Shown one piece after another: positions 46,701 to 61,700 of a stretch of 64,000 bases of DNA. Positions within the stretch are counted from its first letter, which is position 1; each line of letters begins with the position of its first letter. This DNA is from Apostichopus japonicus (taxonomy: Eukaryota; Echinodermata; Holothuroidea; Aspidochirotida; Stichopodidae): contig NC_092578.1 in the NCBI RefSeq assembly GCF_037975245.1, positions 1,426,001-1,490,000 on the forward strand, in the 5' to 3' direction. The notes beneath the pieces were generated by a model. It searched no databases and was not told the DNA's origin. It saw only the letters and a program-made list of their open reading frames with translations. Position numbers and translations under genes: made by a program.

Positions 46701-49700
46701 TAATCACATTCACATCTTCCACAAACACACGTACCACGCCCAGAACATTCTAACTTCTCTTCTGAATCTGGCCTGTGTATAAAGAATGAAGCATATACTA
46801 AAGACAAGGAAGCTGCTACATCCTCTGAAGAACAGTTCTTGCTTGATGTCTGTTTGATGTTGCAATCAACTGGTTAAATGATACTGGCAAAGTGAGATTA
46901 ATCTGACATCTGTGTCAGCTGTTTGGCTAGGAATACATATGACAATTATCTAAAATAGCTATGAAAAGACTGATAGGTTTTAATCTAAAAGTATCATAAA
47001 ATGGAAAACATGGCAACTTCCACATCTTACCGAGCTCGAAATATTTACTCTTAACTTTCATGCATCCACTGCAGTGCAACTTAAAACCAAATATTTAGAT
47101 ATGGAACACCTTTTTTAAAATCAGGGTGATGGCCGCCACCATTCATGGCAAGATTGTAAAACTGACAACTAAACAGATCGTTCCCCTCCCCTGTCCATCT
47201 GAAAAGTTAAACCACTATATATTTTGAAGCAAAATAACACAGGTGTTTCCATATCTCTAGTTTTTCAGTAAACTTAAAGTGATTAAGAACTCACGCAACA
47301 CAAGCTTCATCAACTCCTTCTGCTTCGTCTCGATCACATTCGCAGAGTCTACCTGATCGACCCTCGAAGCAGGTACAAGCTCCGCACACTAATGAACCGT
47401 TACCGTTAGAGCAGTAATCAGGAGACACAATCTACATGGAGGACACAAATATCAAAGTAATATAACAAAATAACAAATTAATATGAAAAGACTAAAACTG
47501 AAAACATACTTTGCAATTAAAGCTGTTTATTGCGTTCAACTAGGAGTTTTCCTTTAGTACCGGGTACGATCAATGAATAAGATTAAAGAGAAAACAGTCA
47601 AAGAGTTTTACAAATTATGAAAGTTAACGATGAGTATTTTAAATAAGTCAGGATGAGTCCAGTCACTTTCCTCGCGCAGACAAGTTTTCATTTTATTTAA
47701 AATTTCAATTTTCTTAAATCCTTTACCTCATTCATTTGAAATGAAGATTTCTAGTCAAAGCCAATGGCCTACAGACATTATTATTGAATTTCAGCAAGAA
47801 TATGGTATCAAACATGTATTGAAAACCTCTCACAAACCTGCCTTAATATTGATTTCAGATGAACTTTCTTTTTCATCATTCATCATATTTATGTCAAAAA
47901 CCCTTTCAATATTTTAAAATGAATGCACCAGAGTGGATAAATGTTATCGCCATTTTTCCAGATTCTTCCTTTTTATTTTGCTCTCAACTTCATCATCTTG
48001 CTCCTTCCGATCAGCAAGGTATTACAGATGAAGCATAAAATCAATGTTTGAGGCACCATAATGAAAAATGGAAGGTAAAAGTTAGGCTATTCCATTATTA
48101 CTTAGAGGGATATTCCTGTAGCAGAACATGTGACACTTAAGAAAATGCTAGTTTTAATAATTAGGCTATTCCATTGTTACTTACAGGGATATAACTGTAA
48201 CAGACAAAGTGAAACTTTATGTGAAGAGAACAACATTCCACATTGCTTGTTAAAAACATCAACAGTATATCTTGTTACATTTTATTTGTATTAGATATGG
48301 TGGTTCGTTCCATTTTTGTCACATATTTTTTCTTTAATTCATCCATCTCATTGTGTTCACCATGCTCATTAACCTGTCTGTATTCTGTGCTTGTTTTTGT
48401 CCCTTCTGTTACTGTTACTTGTCATTTAGCCATTGAAGAAGATCCTGCTAGGATCGAAACGTCAGGCCAACTTACTTTTATACATATTCAAAACATCTTA
48501 CTGTTACTCCAGCAATGCAGGATGTGATATGTGTCATAACAATAACAAATGTTCTCCAAGCGCTATTGTGTTCCCATTTCTGAAGATAAGAATGCATCCT
48601 GGATAATTGCCAAAAAGGAGTTTCCCTATGACAATGAATATATGCTATCACATTATGCCTCACCGATACTGCGAGCTATGTAAATGGAAGTTAAAGCCAA
48701 TTTATTATATGTTTTCTTTAGTTTACTTTCACTTTCTAAATCTCTGTGATGAATTACGAAGCTTACCGTATTATCTGAACAGTCACAATCACAAAGTGCT
48801 TCAATTGTGACTTCAAGATTCTCTGCAAAGGCGGTTGGACCGACCTTGAAGCTGTAGAGAAAAAATAGGAAAACAGGGGAAAAGAGAAGCTGTCCATAAT
48901 ACCATACAATAAGAAAACTGTTTGAAATGTGATTATCTGTTTACATAAAGTTGGTCGGAGTAAGCACTGAAGGACCCAGCAGTGAGACAAAACAAAGACG
49001 TAATATATGCTTCCCTTTCCATTCAACTCCCCCCACCCCCACCCCAACCCCCACCACCCTTCACAATCCTAATCTTGACTAATGCCATAGCCTCTGATAG
49101 AAGAATAGTTCAGTAGCCCATATACAGCACTGACTTTCATTTCACAATAAAGCAAACAAACAGTTTTGTTGTTTAATTTACTTTATGTCTTCGTGTCTCA
49201 TGCAAACAATTTTAATGCCAGGCTGAGTTAATAGATCATGCATATTTTACTAAGCCATGAAATATAATAGAAAAATGGGTTATTAATTTCAACTGATTAT
49301 TTTTACAACGCTATTCTAAATACAATGTAGTTTTACAATGCAATTTTAACGTGGTAAAAACGGCCAATTTCACTTTGCACAAAGCGTGGGAAACTACCGG
49401 CATTTACCACGATTACAATTTCTAACCATAAACCATTTTGACTTCCCTAATAAAATTCTGAAAGACAAAACTAAAAGTGACAGGATTGGTCGATATGCCA
49501 AGTTGTTATTCTAAACTGACTATAAAGGGAATTGACAATGTGAAAGTAAAACTGTATGAAAACCATCGGAAAAAAAAAGCAATCGTCGGTGATCAACGAT
49601 GACCAGTCCATTCCCTTACAAATATTTTGTTCTTTCGTTAACAAAAGAGAAAAATATTTCACCTTGTATGAACATTTTCATATTATTAAAATGTACTGCA

Positions 49701-52700
49701 TTAACCCAGGTTCAGTTATGCCATTTCAGTGACACATAAGTGTGAATCTTGCATCCCACAGCCTTTAAAAGTAAAGCAGTCAGACCACTGCTTTGATACC
49801 ATCAAGCAAGTCTTCAAAACTTTCACAGTAACGCCACATACTTTGCCTAACACTGCACCCAATCAAAACCTGAGCGTACTTCTACTTCCTGAAATGTGTT
49901 GAGTTTTACTCACCTAAATGTCCTCTTGTCACCATCGCAAGAAGTGTTTTTCAGTGTGATATCCAGAGCAAACCGAACCTTGTCACCTAACCTTAGACCC
50001 TCACATCCAGAGACACCTTTTTGGGGTGCAGCACCCAGACAGTACGATGTGTAGCCAACGTCTATCACTTCCTTGTCAGCATCATCTTCAAGCTTCACAC
50101 CAGAGGTGATACTCTACAAAATCAATCAAAAAGTCTCAAAATAACCAAAAAGTATAACTATTTTTAAAGAAATGGTGGAGGTATATAGTCCACTGAACAA
50201 CTTTAACCAAGCCCCCCCCCCCCCGTATTCCATAGTTATGCATTAACTCATTATCGATTTGAAACTAACAGTTTGTGTGGTATTAAAAGCTCAACTATGG
50301 TCATAAAGAGGGTCAATCAAAGCTGTGATGCATTCTTCCCTATGCCTTAACCCTGTCCCCCCCCCCCCCCTTCACGAATCTCTAGACTTTGCTTTTGTTT
50401 AAATGTGCACTATTAAAACTTCATTGATGATTTACTACCACAATTGTTGTTAAAATTTTAATTTTCAGGTAAAATATTGTAATAAAGACCCAACTGTTAC
50501 TGGGATATGCGATTTGGGCTAACGAATCTTGAAGTAAAAACTATCGCACGGATGATGGCTGATTCCTCTTTTCTATACCAGGAACTGTTTTAACGAGTTC
50601 CTACTGTACATGGCTGTTTCCAGAGGAAAACACAGTTTTCGACAAATGTTATGCTCTCTTGGGGGAAAAAACTTACCGCATAGACATCTTTGACTATTTG
50701 AACAACATTTGATGAATTTTGAGTCAGCCTCTCAGCATATGCTTCGTGAAAGAAATCTTTTAGTTGCTAAAAAGATAATAAAAGAATGATTAGTTTCTCA
50801 CATATCATCATTCTCACATATCATCATTAAAAATTTACAAGGTAAGAGACTTTCTTATAAAAAAAATAAGCATCCACTCAACAAAAATAACAGAATGTGT
50901 TGATCTCCAGTGTCAATGCATGATGTGATTGATATGTTATGTTATTGCTTGTATAAATGAGCTAGAAAATCTGGTAAAAGGGTATATTCAACAATGGTTG
51001 AAATGGGGTCATTGGAAACTCAAGTTTATGCCTGCTCACAATGTTTGTAAGCTTCCTCCAGTATAACTTATTATGACTTACAGGGGTTTAGATGCCAACA
51101 TTTCTTTATTGTGCAGACGGGATGAGTATTGGTGGGAGGAGAAGGTACTGTTTTGAAATAAAGAATTACCCAGGCCACCAGCAATTAAAGATCTGGAAAA
51201 ATATTGCCCCTCCCTCCTCATGCATGGCTTCTGATCTACTACTCTGACAGTGGGAATGATCAAAGGTTCCCCACTGAGCCTTTGATATGTGCAACTGAAG
51301 ACAAGAAATGAATAATTTGTGACAAACTTACCTCATAGTAGACATAAGGATCTTGAGCAGTTGCAGAGGCTTTGCCGATGGCAAAGACTGGCAGAATACG
51401 GTTCTCTTCCATCATGGCACTTAGCTGGCTGATGGAGGGATAATCCTTTACAAATGATTAAAGAAATAAAGTAGACAATTACCTTCTGATAAGAAGCAAT
51501 GTTCTTATTAAACATTGAAGGGAAAACCCATTAAAAGCTTTGGCAATCCAATCAACACAAAGATATTTACAATTTTAGTCTTATGTATTGTCAGTTGCTT
51601 TGTGTTCCGATGTTAATGTAACTGGGCTTAATTAGTAGCAGCTTGCATGAGGAGCAGGGAAAGGTTTTTATGTAGTCAAATTGCTTAAGAGAATGAAGTC
51701 CTTTAGTGGGCAAAAGCAGATCAAAGAAAAGATAACTGTAGCTTAAAATCAACAAAAGCTAGTCCGAAGGGACTATACTATAACAACAGCTAGTCTGAAG
51801 GGACTATGTTGTGACAAAAGCTAGTCTGAAGGGACTATGTTGAGACAAAAGCTAGTCTGAAGCAATTCTATGTTGTACAATAGCTAATCCACAGGGACTA
51901 TGTTGTACAAAAACTAGACTGAAGGGACTATGTTGTACTAAAGCTTCTCTGAAGGGACTATGTTGTACAAAACGCTAGACTGAAGGGACTATGTTGTACA
52001 AAAGCTAATCTGAAGGGACTATGTTGTACAAAAACTAGACTGAAGGGACTATGTTATACTAAAGCTAATCTGAAGGGACTATGTTGTACAAAAAGTTAGA
52101 CTGAAGGGACTATGTTGTACAAAAGCTAATCTGAAGGGACTATGTTGTACAAAAAGCTAGTCTGAAGGGACTATGTTGTACAAAAGCTAATCCGCGGGGA
52201 CTATGTTGTACAAAAGCTAGTCTGAAGGGACTATGTTGTACAAAAGCTAGTCTGAAGGGACTATGTTGTACAAAAGCTTGTCTGAAGGGACTATGTTGTG
52301 ACAAAAGCTTGTCTGAAGGGACTATGTTGTGACAAAAGCATTGTTCAATATACTGCAATGACCACAGTTTAAACAAAAATGCTTTCCTGTGTTATTGTCA
52401 TTTTTGGGCACCATAGTTTTCAGGAAAAGGAGTTGTGGAGTAAACATAATCATTTCAATAAATTTGGTTCATTTATTTTGTGGAATGTGAAATTCTATGG
52501 GGAGAAAATCGGATGCAAACCTTTACAGAAACCAAAATAAGAAACTTAAAATCTAATTGGTCTAATCTAATCTAAAATCTTCTAATATATGTTAAGCTTT
52601 ACATTTATCCCCAATGAATTGTTGTATGCTTAGAGACAATATTGAACTACGCATTTCATAGATTTAAATTTCTTTCAACTTGTCCATTGATTGACTGAAA

Positions 52701-55700
52701 AAGCAATCAAACTGAAACTGCTTCTTTCAAGTAGAACATTCACAGAGTTGATAAAATAGTTGCTTTTTACCTGAGTGGTTGCTTCAGTGTAAAGACCGCT
52801 TACTGAATCTGTGTGGCATAGACCATCATTAGGCATTACTATACCACCTAACTTTCCATCACCAGCTATGTGGAATGGGGAGTCAGTGGAAAATAAAAGC
52901 ATATGCCTGGCTCTTTCTCTCCAGCCAATTTGTTCCTGGAATACAAAAGAAAAAGTTGGATAGTTCTGGTAAGGTTGAGTAGCAAAAATGTACGAACCAA
53001 ATAAATGATTCAACACAGATTTAGGTATTAAATGTTGTAAATATTCGATAGGATTGGGAGAAATAAGAATGAGAGCATCATTAAAGGGTGTGAAGACACG
53101 CACAAAAAGAAACGTCTTATGCCGGTAATTTGACCTAGTTTCGAATGAGGTGTAACAGAAGTGTTAGACACCACCATCGATCCCAGAAAATAGGCACACA
53201 GCTTGCTACCTTCGGTAATTAGTGTGCAGTCAGTACATACAGCTGGGATCAATACCCACAGCACAGTATGCAAACGATACAGCGATGGACATCTCAGGTC
53301 CAGCTAAACATAACAAGGTATCACGTTTCATTACTGTCTGCATTTTGTAGCAACAAGCAGAAAACTTCACTTGCAAGCAACGGAAAGTTAACTTTTTCAG
53401 AGCGTGGCACGCGGTTTGGGGCGAGTCTTCAATACCTTTAACTAAAGAAGATTATAGACTTACACTGCACACAGTAGCTTGAAGTAAGGCATCCAGGCCA
53501 CCCTCAGGGTTGTCAAGGTTACCAGAACTTTTCACTACACCAACCTCTTGCTGTCAAATATAAGAACAGTGAAACTTTAACATTTTGAGTTACAGCAAGT
53601 ATAGAGATATTTAAGTCATGAATAATTGGGGACTGATTATGCATAATTATTCCATTAAATAAAAATATCGTATACAAGGTATTAGGCCATTATGGTGTAT
53701 TGAGCATAATAACCATCTCCAAAAAGATGTCTAGACTCATTCATGACTTGATGGAAAAGCAACTTGCACTGAATGAGGTGATATAAATGTTACAGTTGAG
53801 TCATTTTCTTCAAGTTTGGTACAAAACCGTCTGAATAGGAAATTTTGAATATGTCTGACAGCTCTGCTATCAGAATTTAGCTTTACGCAACACATTACCT
53901 TTTCGAATGCATTACCACTGGCTGCCATGAATTCTTTGCAAAAAGAATGATTGAAAATATAACGGCTGCATAATAATTAGCAATTTATGCTAACTATAGG
54001 AACAGAAAATAAGTTCCAATATACTTGGTGACAGTAAAGTATCCATTAGGTAATGCTAGTACAAGAAAGGATGACACCTCTTATAGTGAAATTATGATCC
54101 CTTATCGTTTGCTTTGTGTTTACGTTCATCATTTTATCAACATTTTTGTTCTGTTACTTTGTTTCATTTGATACACGATCATACATTTCCTTTTCCATTT
54201 TGCAGACTAAAAGCTATATTCATCTACTTAAAACTTGGGGGGAGGAAAAAATTTGTACTTTTGAAAATTCCTAAAGTACAGAAAACCTTGTAGAGTAACT
54301 TGTGAGCATAAATCAAAAGTGCATATCTCTGAGTCATAACTTTCAGGGGGGTTGTAAAAGTGTTAATATGCGAAATCAATATATGAACTCAACTTTAAAC
54401 CACCTACTATATAGTTTAATAAAATCTTTTAGCTTTCACCTAGTAGAAAGGACCCTTTCATAAAAACAAAAGATAAAAAGAAGAAGCTTTTTTTATGACT
54501 CAAATTCAAATAAAAGATGACAAGTTTAATCAAAAAATGGAATTCTTCGTACTTGTGTGTACTGTACATATTGATTATGATATAGGAAACATGTCTAAAA
54601 TTTAACATCAATAATATCATTTTACACACAACCTGCAATAATATTTCTGTCTAGGAAATGTTGAGACATTTTTACTTCTGCTTTCAGAAATACCAAAGAA
54701 AAACGCTATAACATGGCTTCCTGCAATGAGATGACTATCCTAAACACCCTCAAGTGAACTAACATAAATGAGAAAGTAACCGGACAAAAAGTCTATAGAA
54801 TAAAGTCATTAGTTTTGTACAACTGTCCTGACAAATGTTATGTAAGCAGAAAAAGAAACTGTTATAGAATTTGTGATTTTTATTAATTTGTTTTTCCTTG
54901 TTCTATAAATGATTCATTCAGTGAAGGACACACATGGTTAGAAAAGAGCAGCTGTGACAAGGCTAACCAAGGGTTATGCGAGTGGCCTCTCACAGCAAGG
55001 ACACTATATAAATCAATGCTAGAGCATGTTGAATCTATGTATCTGTACATAAAATACCACAACTGTGAAATGGCTGTAAGCATTGCATTCCCTTTAGCAT
55101 GTTTCTTAAACTTCCTAATGGACTGTACTTTCTTTCAAACCATTAATGTTATTTTTCTTCTCTTTTTTAAGTTCTTTAAAATTTCTTGCATCATCGTCCT
55201 TGCCCCTGTAATTCATATCATCATTGTTATTATTATTTTGGAGTCAAAACATAAATTTTTAGTAACCAGACACATTTTAGTACATGCGACACACACATTA
55301 ACTCACCTACGTTTAAACATTTACAGAGATTTTGACAGTGTTTTGTTGGAGCATTGTCGCTCTCCCAATGATAGTTAACTAACTTTCCTCTTACACACCC
55401 CTTATGGAGGTTATAGCTTCCAGGAAAGCATAACTCAAAACATTTTGCAAGTTTAACTAACATTTTGAAGCAAAAGCAGGGAACCTCTTTAGTGAATTAT
55501 TAATCAGAGTAGTCAGCAGCTAAAGAAATAAATGCATATTACTTCTGGAGCCCCAATGCACCATATGCTTGCCCCCCAACCTTCCCCCAATGCCCCCACC
55601 CTCCTCCCCCCAGACACATGCTGCAAGATGTCTATTGGATAACCCAATAATGGTTTGGAAGAGGAGATAACAGTTATGGTCACCCAAGACTCATTATTTT

Positions 55701-58700
55701 CAAGTTAACTGATCCATAAAGGTCATCTGAGTAAATCAGTTGAACTTTACTACCCACTAATTATGTTTGCCACCATCAACACTTCTGGCAGGGTGATGAA
55801 GCTTATCTAATATCATCAGAAGAGGTTCAACAAGAGAACATTAATGTGATTATTACTTACAGAGAACCTTTCCGTCTGTTCGGTCAAGGGTAAAACATTA
55901 TGGAAGCCAAATGGTGGTTCACATGTGGCACTGGGACCACAAGGATTCAGCAGTCTGAAGAGACAAAGAATTTTACAACTCATTATTTCCAGCAAATTTA
56001 TTTTATATTGGAAAAATAAAATGGAATACTTTTACCTTATTTCTCTACTACATGTTAAAATCTGTAAGACATGAAATACTATCCCACAAAGAGTATGAAC
56101 CTACCATGAATGACTGCCACGTTTCATATGAGGGCACTTAATGAAATACTGTACACAACTTTTAACCAATGGTTCACAATATACACAAACAGTTTTGTGG
56201 TAATGGTCACTTTGTGTTCTCAAAATTTTTAAACTTTTCTGTTGACCTTCAAAGACCTTTGACCTCTGCAGACAGCATACTCTCATACTCACTAAAGTTA
56301 GATCACACTAAATATGAAATTCATGCAAGTTTTTCCATGGATTTCTCTTGTTTACAAAGTTGTCAGACTTATATCTACCTTGATCTAAAATGATCATTGA
56401 CCTTCACAAAAGACAAAACAGTAGGGTTCTTGTACTTGATACCATGGATTCACATACTTTATAAACCATGCAGACACTAACACACACACCATCACCGAGA
56501 TTCATTATGCCTTTGGCAATGTCAATAATAACAAAAATACTTGTCTGTCCCTTAATCCAACATCTTCCGGGAATTCATTTCTTTTATTTCATTTCTTTTA
56601 ATATATCTACTTGCAAATATTTAATTTCCATCAACGACAACCTCACAAGGGCAAAATCCATAACAAACGATGATATTAGTTCCCCCACAACCCACCACCC
56701 CCCATGTCCCTACCTATCCAATAAATCTGACACTGAATATCACATATATAGACATACCTCGCTGGTGTAATTTCTACATAAGGGACTACTTTCTTATCCA
56801 CGAAAGCACCGTAACCCAGTCTGAAATTGGAGGTTATATTCTGCATTTCAGCAGCTGGAATAGATGAGAAACAAGGCAAAATGTGAAAAGAACGATGAAA
56901 TATGAATGACAATTCTATTTGTTAAAGTAGCATGACGACGTTGGTGCAACAACTAAGTAGGATACCCTCAGTCTGAAACAAAGGTTTATCATTCAGAGAT
57001 ATAAAAATATATGTTATGATTGACTTCATCGATACAAGCTGATACATGTATCTCACACACAAAACATTGCCAGATATGTTATATATGCTAAAGCTGTTTT
57101 TATGCCCCATTCCCCTCTCCCATCCCTCCTCACCCCTCCCCACTCATTCCTTTCCCCAAACTGACTTCAGGACAGAAATGTTTATTCTTTTAACTAGCCA
57201 GCAAAATCACAGCCAGTCATATGTTCCCATCAGGCTGTGTAAGTCAATTTGAATTCAATACTCTCTCTGTCATATTCAAGGAAGTAAAAGCACTAATGTT
57301 TTATCATTATGTTGAAATAGATTTCATTTTCATTTCTTTTTTTGTGGTTTAAAACCCATGTGATGCATTTTCAAAAGAGATTCTAACCCTCAGGCTATGT
57401 TTTTTAAATTTTTATATCAATACCTCCAAAGTGGAAATGGAAAATTAATTGAAAACAGAAATATTATCCAGAAGCTCCTCTGATGAAGCAGTGATCACTT
57501 AAGCAGGTCTTTGCATGTACTGTAAATGTGCTTATTAATAATTCATCACTGCTAGGAATCATGAATATTCATTTGTTTAATGAATCTCTCTTTCCAAGCG
57601 TGTTAACAAATTTCGATGACACGCTTATTCTGAAAGTTGTCAAAAAACAGAAAGTAAAAACGAACAAAGAAAAGAATGAAGAAAATTATCAGAACATGGT
57701 AACTTCAGTTCAATGCCCACAGGAACTTGGCAAAGTGCTAAAACTGTTGTCATAGCAACTGCCACTTAAAGTTTTTTGCCAACAGTGGAATCGTGCGAAA
57801 AAAGCCTCCTATAAATCCTACTTTGTCTCGATTTAAAGTGGCCAAGATGTTGAAAGATTCGTGCAAAGTTCTTACTTTTTTTTCTATGTTTGCAATGATC
57901 CTACAGACTTTTATTTTCTCGTATAGCAAAGGTGAGAACACTGAAATTTCTGACAAAAAGTTGGACTTGATAAAGAATAGGAATAGCCAAGATCATTGTT
58001 AGTAGGAATTTGTTTGACAGTTCATGCTAAAGCATACCTTGCAGCAATGTCAAATTAACCCCTCTACCATTCCTTCCTCTCCCCCCCCCCGCCCAACTAC
58101 CCATCAACAAGTACACGATATGTCTACTAGGTGACAGTTATGTATACAACATAAAACCTAGACTATTATTCCTATTTACAAATATCCCAGCCCACCCCTT
58201 CCCTACCCCTTAGCTTTCCAGCAGGATGATAGTCATGACACACAAATTCCCCAAAGCCATTCTTTACCCTGCCAGTTTACATTACATTGATTCTTTATAG
58301 ATCAACCCCCCCCCCACTCCCCCAACTGCCCTTTTACCAAGCAATAGAAAACAAAAACAATTGGGTTATTGTGGTCCAATCTGAATGCTAATTACACTTT
58401 TCATTTGATATTAGTGCAAAATTATCTTCTCCCACATCCCCTCCCCTCCCCCTCCCCTCCCCTCCCACACCTCTCCTCTCCCCCAAAAAACCCCCACAAA
58501 GGTCTTATATGAAACTGGTATATTATGCCTGTAGAAAGTATGATGAATTGTTTCCCTTCATTTCCTAGTTATAAACCTTCCTGGAGCTAATTTTAGCTTC
58601 CTATTAAGTGAAACCCATAGAAGGAAACAACCTGACGTATCATCGTGCTATCAGAGATATCGTTCATGTATTTACTTTTAGACATAACTTTCATTTCAAA

Positions 58701-61700
58701 GCCAGCATGTTTTTCTTCCTTTCATGAAGTGAAGTTACTGACTGTGCAGAATGTGATACACCAGATTTAAACATTGTATGTTGGTTGCTTACTGACTTTA
58801 ATTAACATCGACCTAAAATCGAGACACATTACGCAAAACGATAGAAAAGATTCATTACTGCTTTTCTTATCATAAAGGTCTTTCTGGGTCATAGGTATTA
58901 TTATTATTATTTTTTTGAATGATGGACATGTCTTCTGCGACAATAAAATACAAAAAACATGAAATATAAAACTATGTAAGAGTAAAAAGATGGGCACATT
59001 GTGAGTAGGCAATCCACTTGGACATAGTGAAACAACTTCAATATACGAATGATGTTGATCTTGGCTTGTTCGTAAACCAGACAGGGTTCTTTACCATGAG
59101 AGAGATATCCTGCTGGCTGTGTTTTAATTGCAAAATATTTGGGAGCCAAAGATAATGTATGGTTAGATTCTTGCATTATACTGATGCACCATCAAGACAA
59201 GATTTACATTAATGTGATAAACATAAGTTTCAAAAGCCAACAGTACTTAACATACTAAAACTTGGGGCAAAACTTGCACTACTAAAGCTATAGAAAAATA
59301 GTAGTAGATATACCATAGGATGTAAACTATGTTAGAGTACAACACTGCAAATAGTAGGTGTTCTTTGGTCTAGGCTAATTTACATATATAAGAATTGGAT
59401 CAGAAGTTATTATTGGCACCTTGATTTTAGTCATTATCTGAAGACTGCTGTATCTCTGCAAGGGAACCAATACTAACATAACATTGCTTATTTCATTAGA
59501 TAACATGAGTAGGTAACTTAGGGAGTATATCAGTCCTGCAATGAGGAGGTGGAGGGAGCTACAGCCCTAGAGTCAGGGGTCAAATTAGCACCCAGGGAAA
59601 TTTGGAATGTAGAATTTTCTCAGTTTTCAAGATATGCTTAAAGAAAATTGAAAATGGTGGAATGATTGTCCTGGGGGGGGGGGGTGACCTGGCCCTGAAT
59701 GTAATTTGAGGATTTCAAAGGAAAGCACTAGCAGTTGGAGTTAAACCTTTGTCCTTCCTTACCAAGTAATGCACCAAGGGTGCGTAGACTAACAAGATCG
59801 TCCTTCATGGAATCTGAAAGGTCCATAAGGTAGTAGAGATCCACTGGGAAGTCTTCAGCTTGTAATATATCCATTGTAATGGTCTCTGTTTTACCTGTTT
59901 TAACAAAAGAAGAAAAAGTACAAAAATGAGCTTTCAATTTAAAAAACCATCACCATCTGAAAACAGTTTATAGGGTGTCTGGAGGGAATTGTTTTTAATG
60001 TTATGGAGCATTCGAAAGAGATAGAAGTTCTTTTTTATACTTGGTAATACAATTCAGTACTACTTACCACGGAATATCAAGAATGCAACAAAATCCTATA
60101 ACAAATTATTTAATTAAGCTTTAGCTGTTCAAAGTATCAAGATTAATTAATATAATCAAGGAACTTTTTTTTGAGCAAGTTTAATTACATGAGTAAATGT
60201 TAAAAATACTTATGAAACCAGAATTGAAATAAATTGTTGATGAAGAATAATTGCTGAATGAAAAGGGTCTGTGCTGTTAAGTTTTCTTTCTTTTGATAGT
60301 TTTGACATTTCTAGCTGTAGTGAAGAAAGGGTTATTTTTGTTGGATAGTTTCAAATTTCTAGCTTATAGTGAAAATCAAATCAAAGTCAAAATAAGATAG
60401 CATTTATTCGAAAAGAAATGTATTTTTCTAGTTTGTTTTTTGGAGAAGATTTCCAGTTCCCTAGTCAGTAGAGTATAAACATTGACATCAAAATTGATAT
60501 TGCAAGAAACCTAAACATTTCCGTAAACTTCAGCAGTGCTAATGTAAGATTCCAGAAGTATCACGTTTCAAGGACGACTCAACAAATAATGAAACAAAAC
60601 AAAACATAATCCATGGAGGAGAATGTGCCCTGCAAACATCACCAGTTGAAATGAACGATGCACTTTTTTCATGGAGTAGCTCAAGGCTTTTTAGCATACA
60701 TTGGTTGGTTTGTTACAACCACATTTTGAGTTAGGCAAAGACATTGAGATGAAAGTTTGCATGCAAAGTGTATAAGGTTTCTTCTTTGACAATCTTCAAT
60801 CACTTTTTCAAACTCTTTGCTATTAAGAATTCATTTGCTACTAATCCATGAAATGAAAAATGTCAATTCAATATCCAAAACAATTCCAGTAAACAAATTT
60901 ACCCCACTCCTTTCTTGTTATTCTTTCTGTTAACTGCTGAAAATGTTGCACATTTTAAAAAAAAAAACCTCCTGAGGTGGTTCTTGCCCTCATATTGACC
61001 CATACTTTGATTTACTTGACCCTTTCAATCTTTCAAATAGTCCATATGATATTGTTGTTTCTATGGCTGAATAAAAACAAACCCATTGGTGGATCTCAAA
61101 CTAGAATCGATGTTGAAAGTATTTCACCTGAAGAAACCTTAAAGATAAAACATTAGTTACAAACTTTGCTGAGATCCTGGCTGCGAGTGTCATCCACTAG
61201 GGCAGACATTAAACCGTAAATCAGTTGGTAATTAAACAGCAAAACTACTGTTGTAAAAACACAACCAAAACTATAATAGTGCAGCAAACTTGGGAGTTCA
61301 CTGGTAAGAACAACAATCTTTAAAAAACAAAAACTTGGAAGGCTGATGCAGACGCTTTCATCACCAGCGGTGACAATTAGGGACGAACTACCATCAGGAC
61401 AAAAATGTTTAACATTGAAGACAAATTAATACAAAGTTTTGGGAGGGGTCAGTGGATCAAGGGGGAACTTAACTACCTCCCAGGCCTCCTTCAATCATCA
61501 AGCTTTTGCCTCACACACAGCAATTTCCTTTTCATTATCCATTAAGCCATTCTTCTTAGTTAACAAAATTCTTAACATAGCAGAATGCTAGTTGTATCAT
61601 CCATACTATGATCAACAGTCTTGAACTATTTTACACCATACTATGTGAGAACTGAGAGCATTCTGGCATCCTTAACTGACATTCGGTTTGTGAATGAGTG

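Noticed and set aside
52140-52376. [10 protein letters not shown] repeat protein on the minus strand
   Set aside because: Translation of the 29-30-bp minisatellite in an integrin intron.
55016-55378. 120-residue hydrophobic open frame on the plus strand
   Set aside because: Lies antisense in an integrin intron, AT-rich, with no family resemblance or splice signals.
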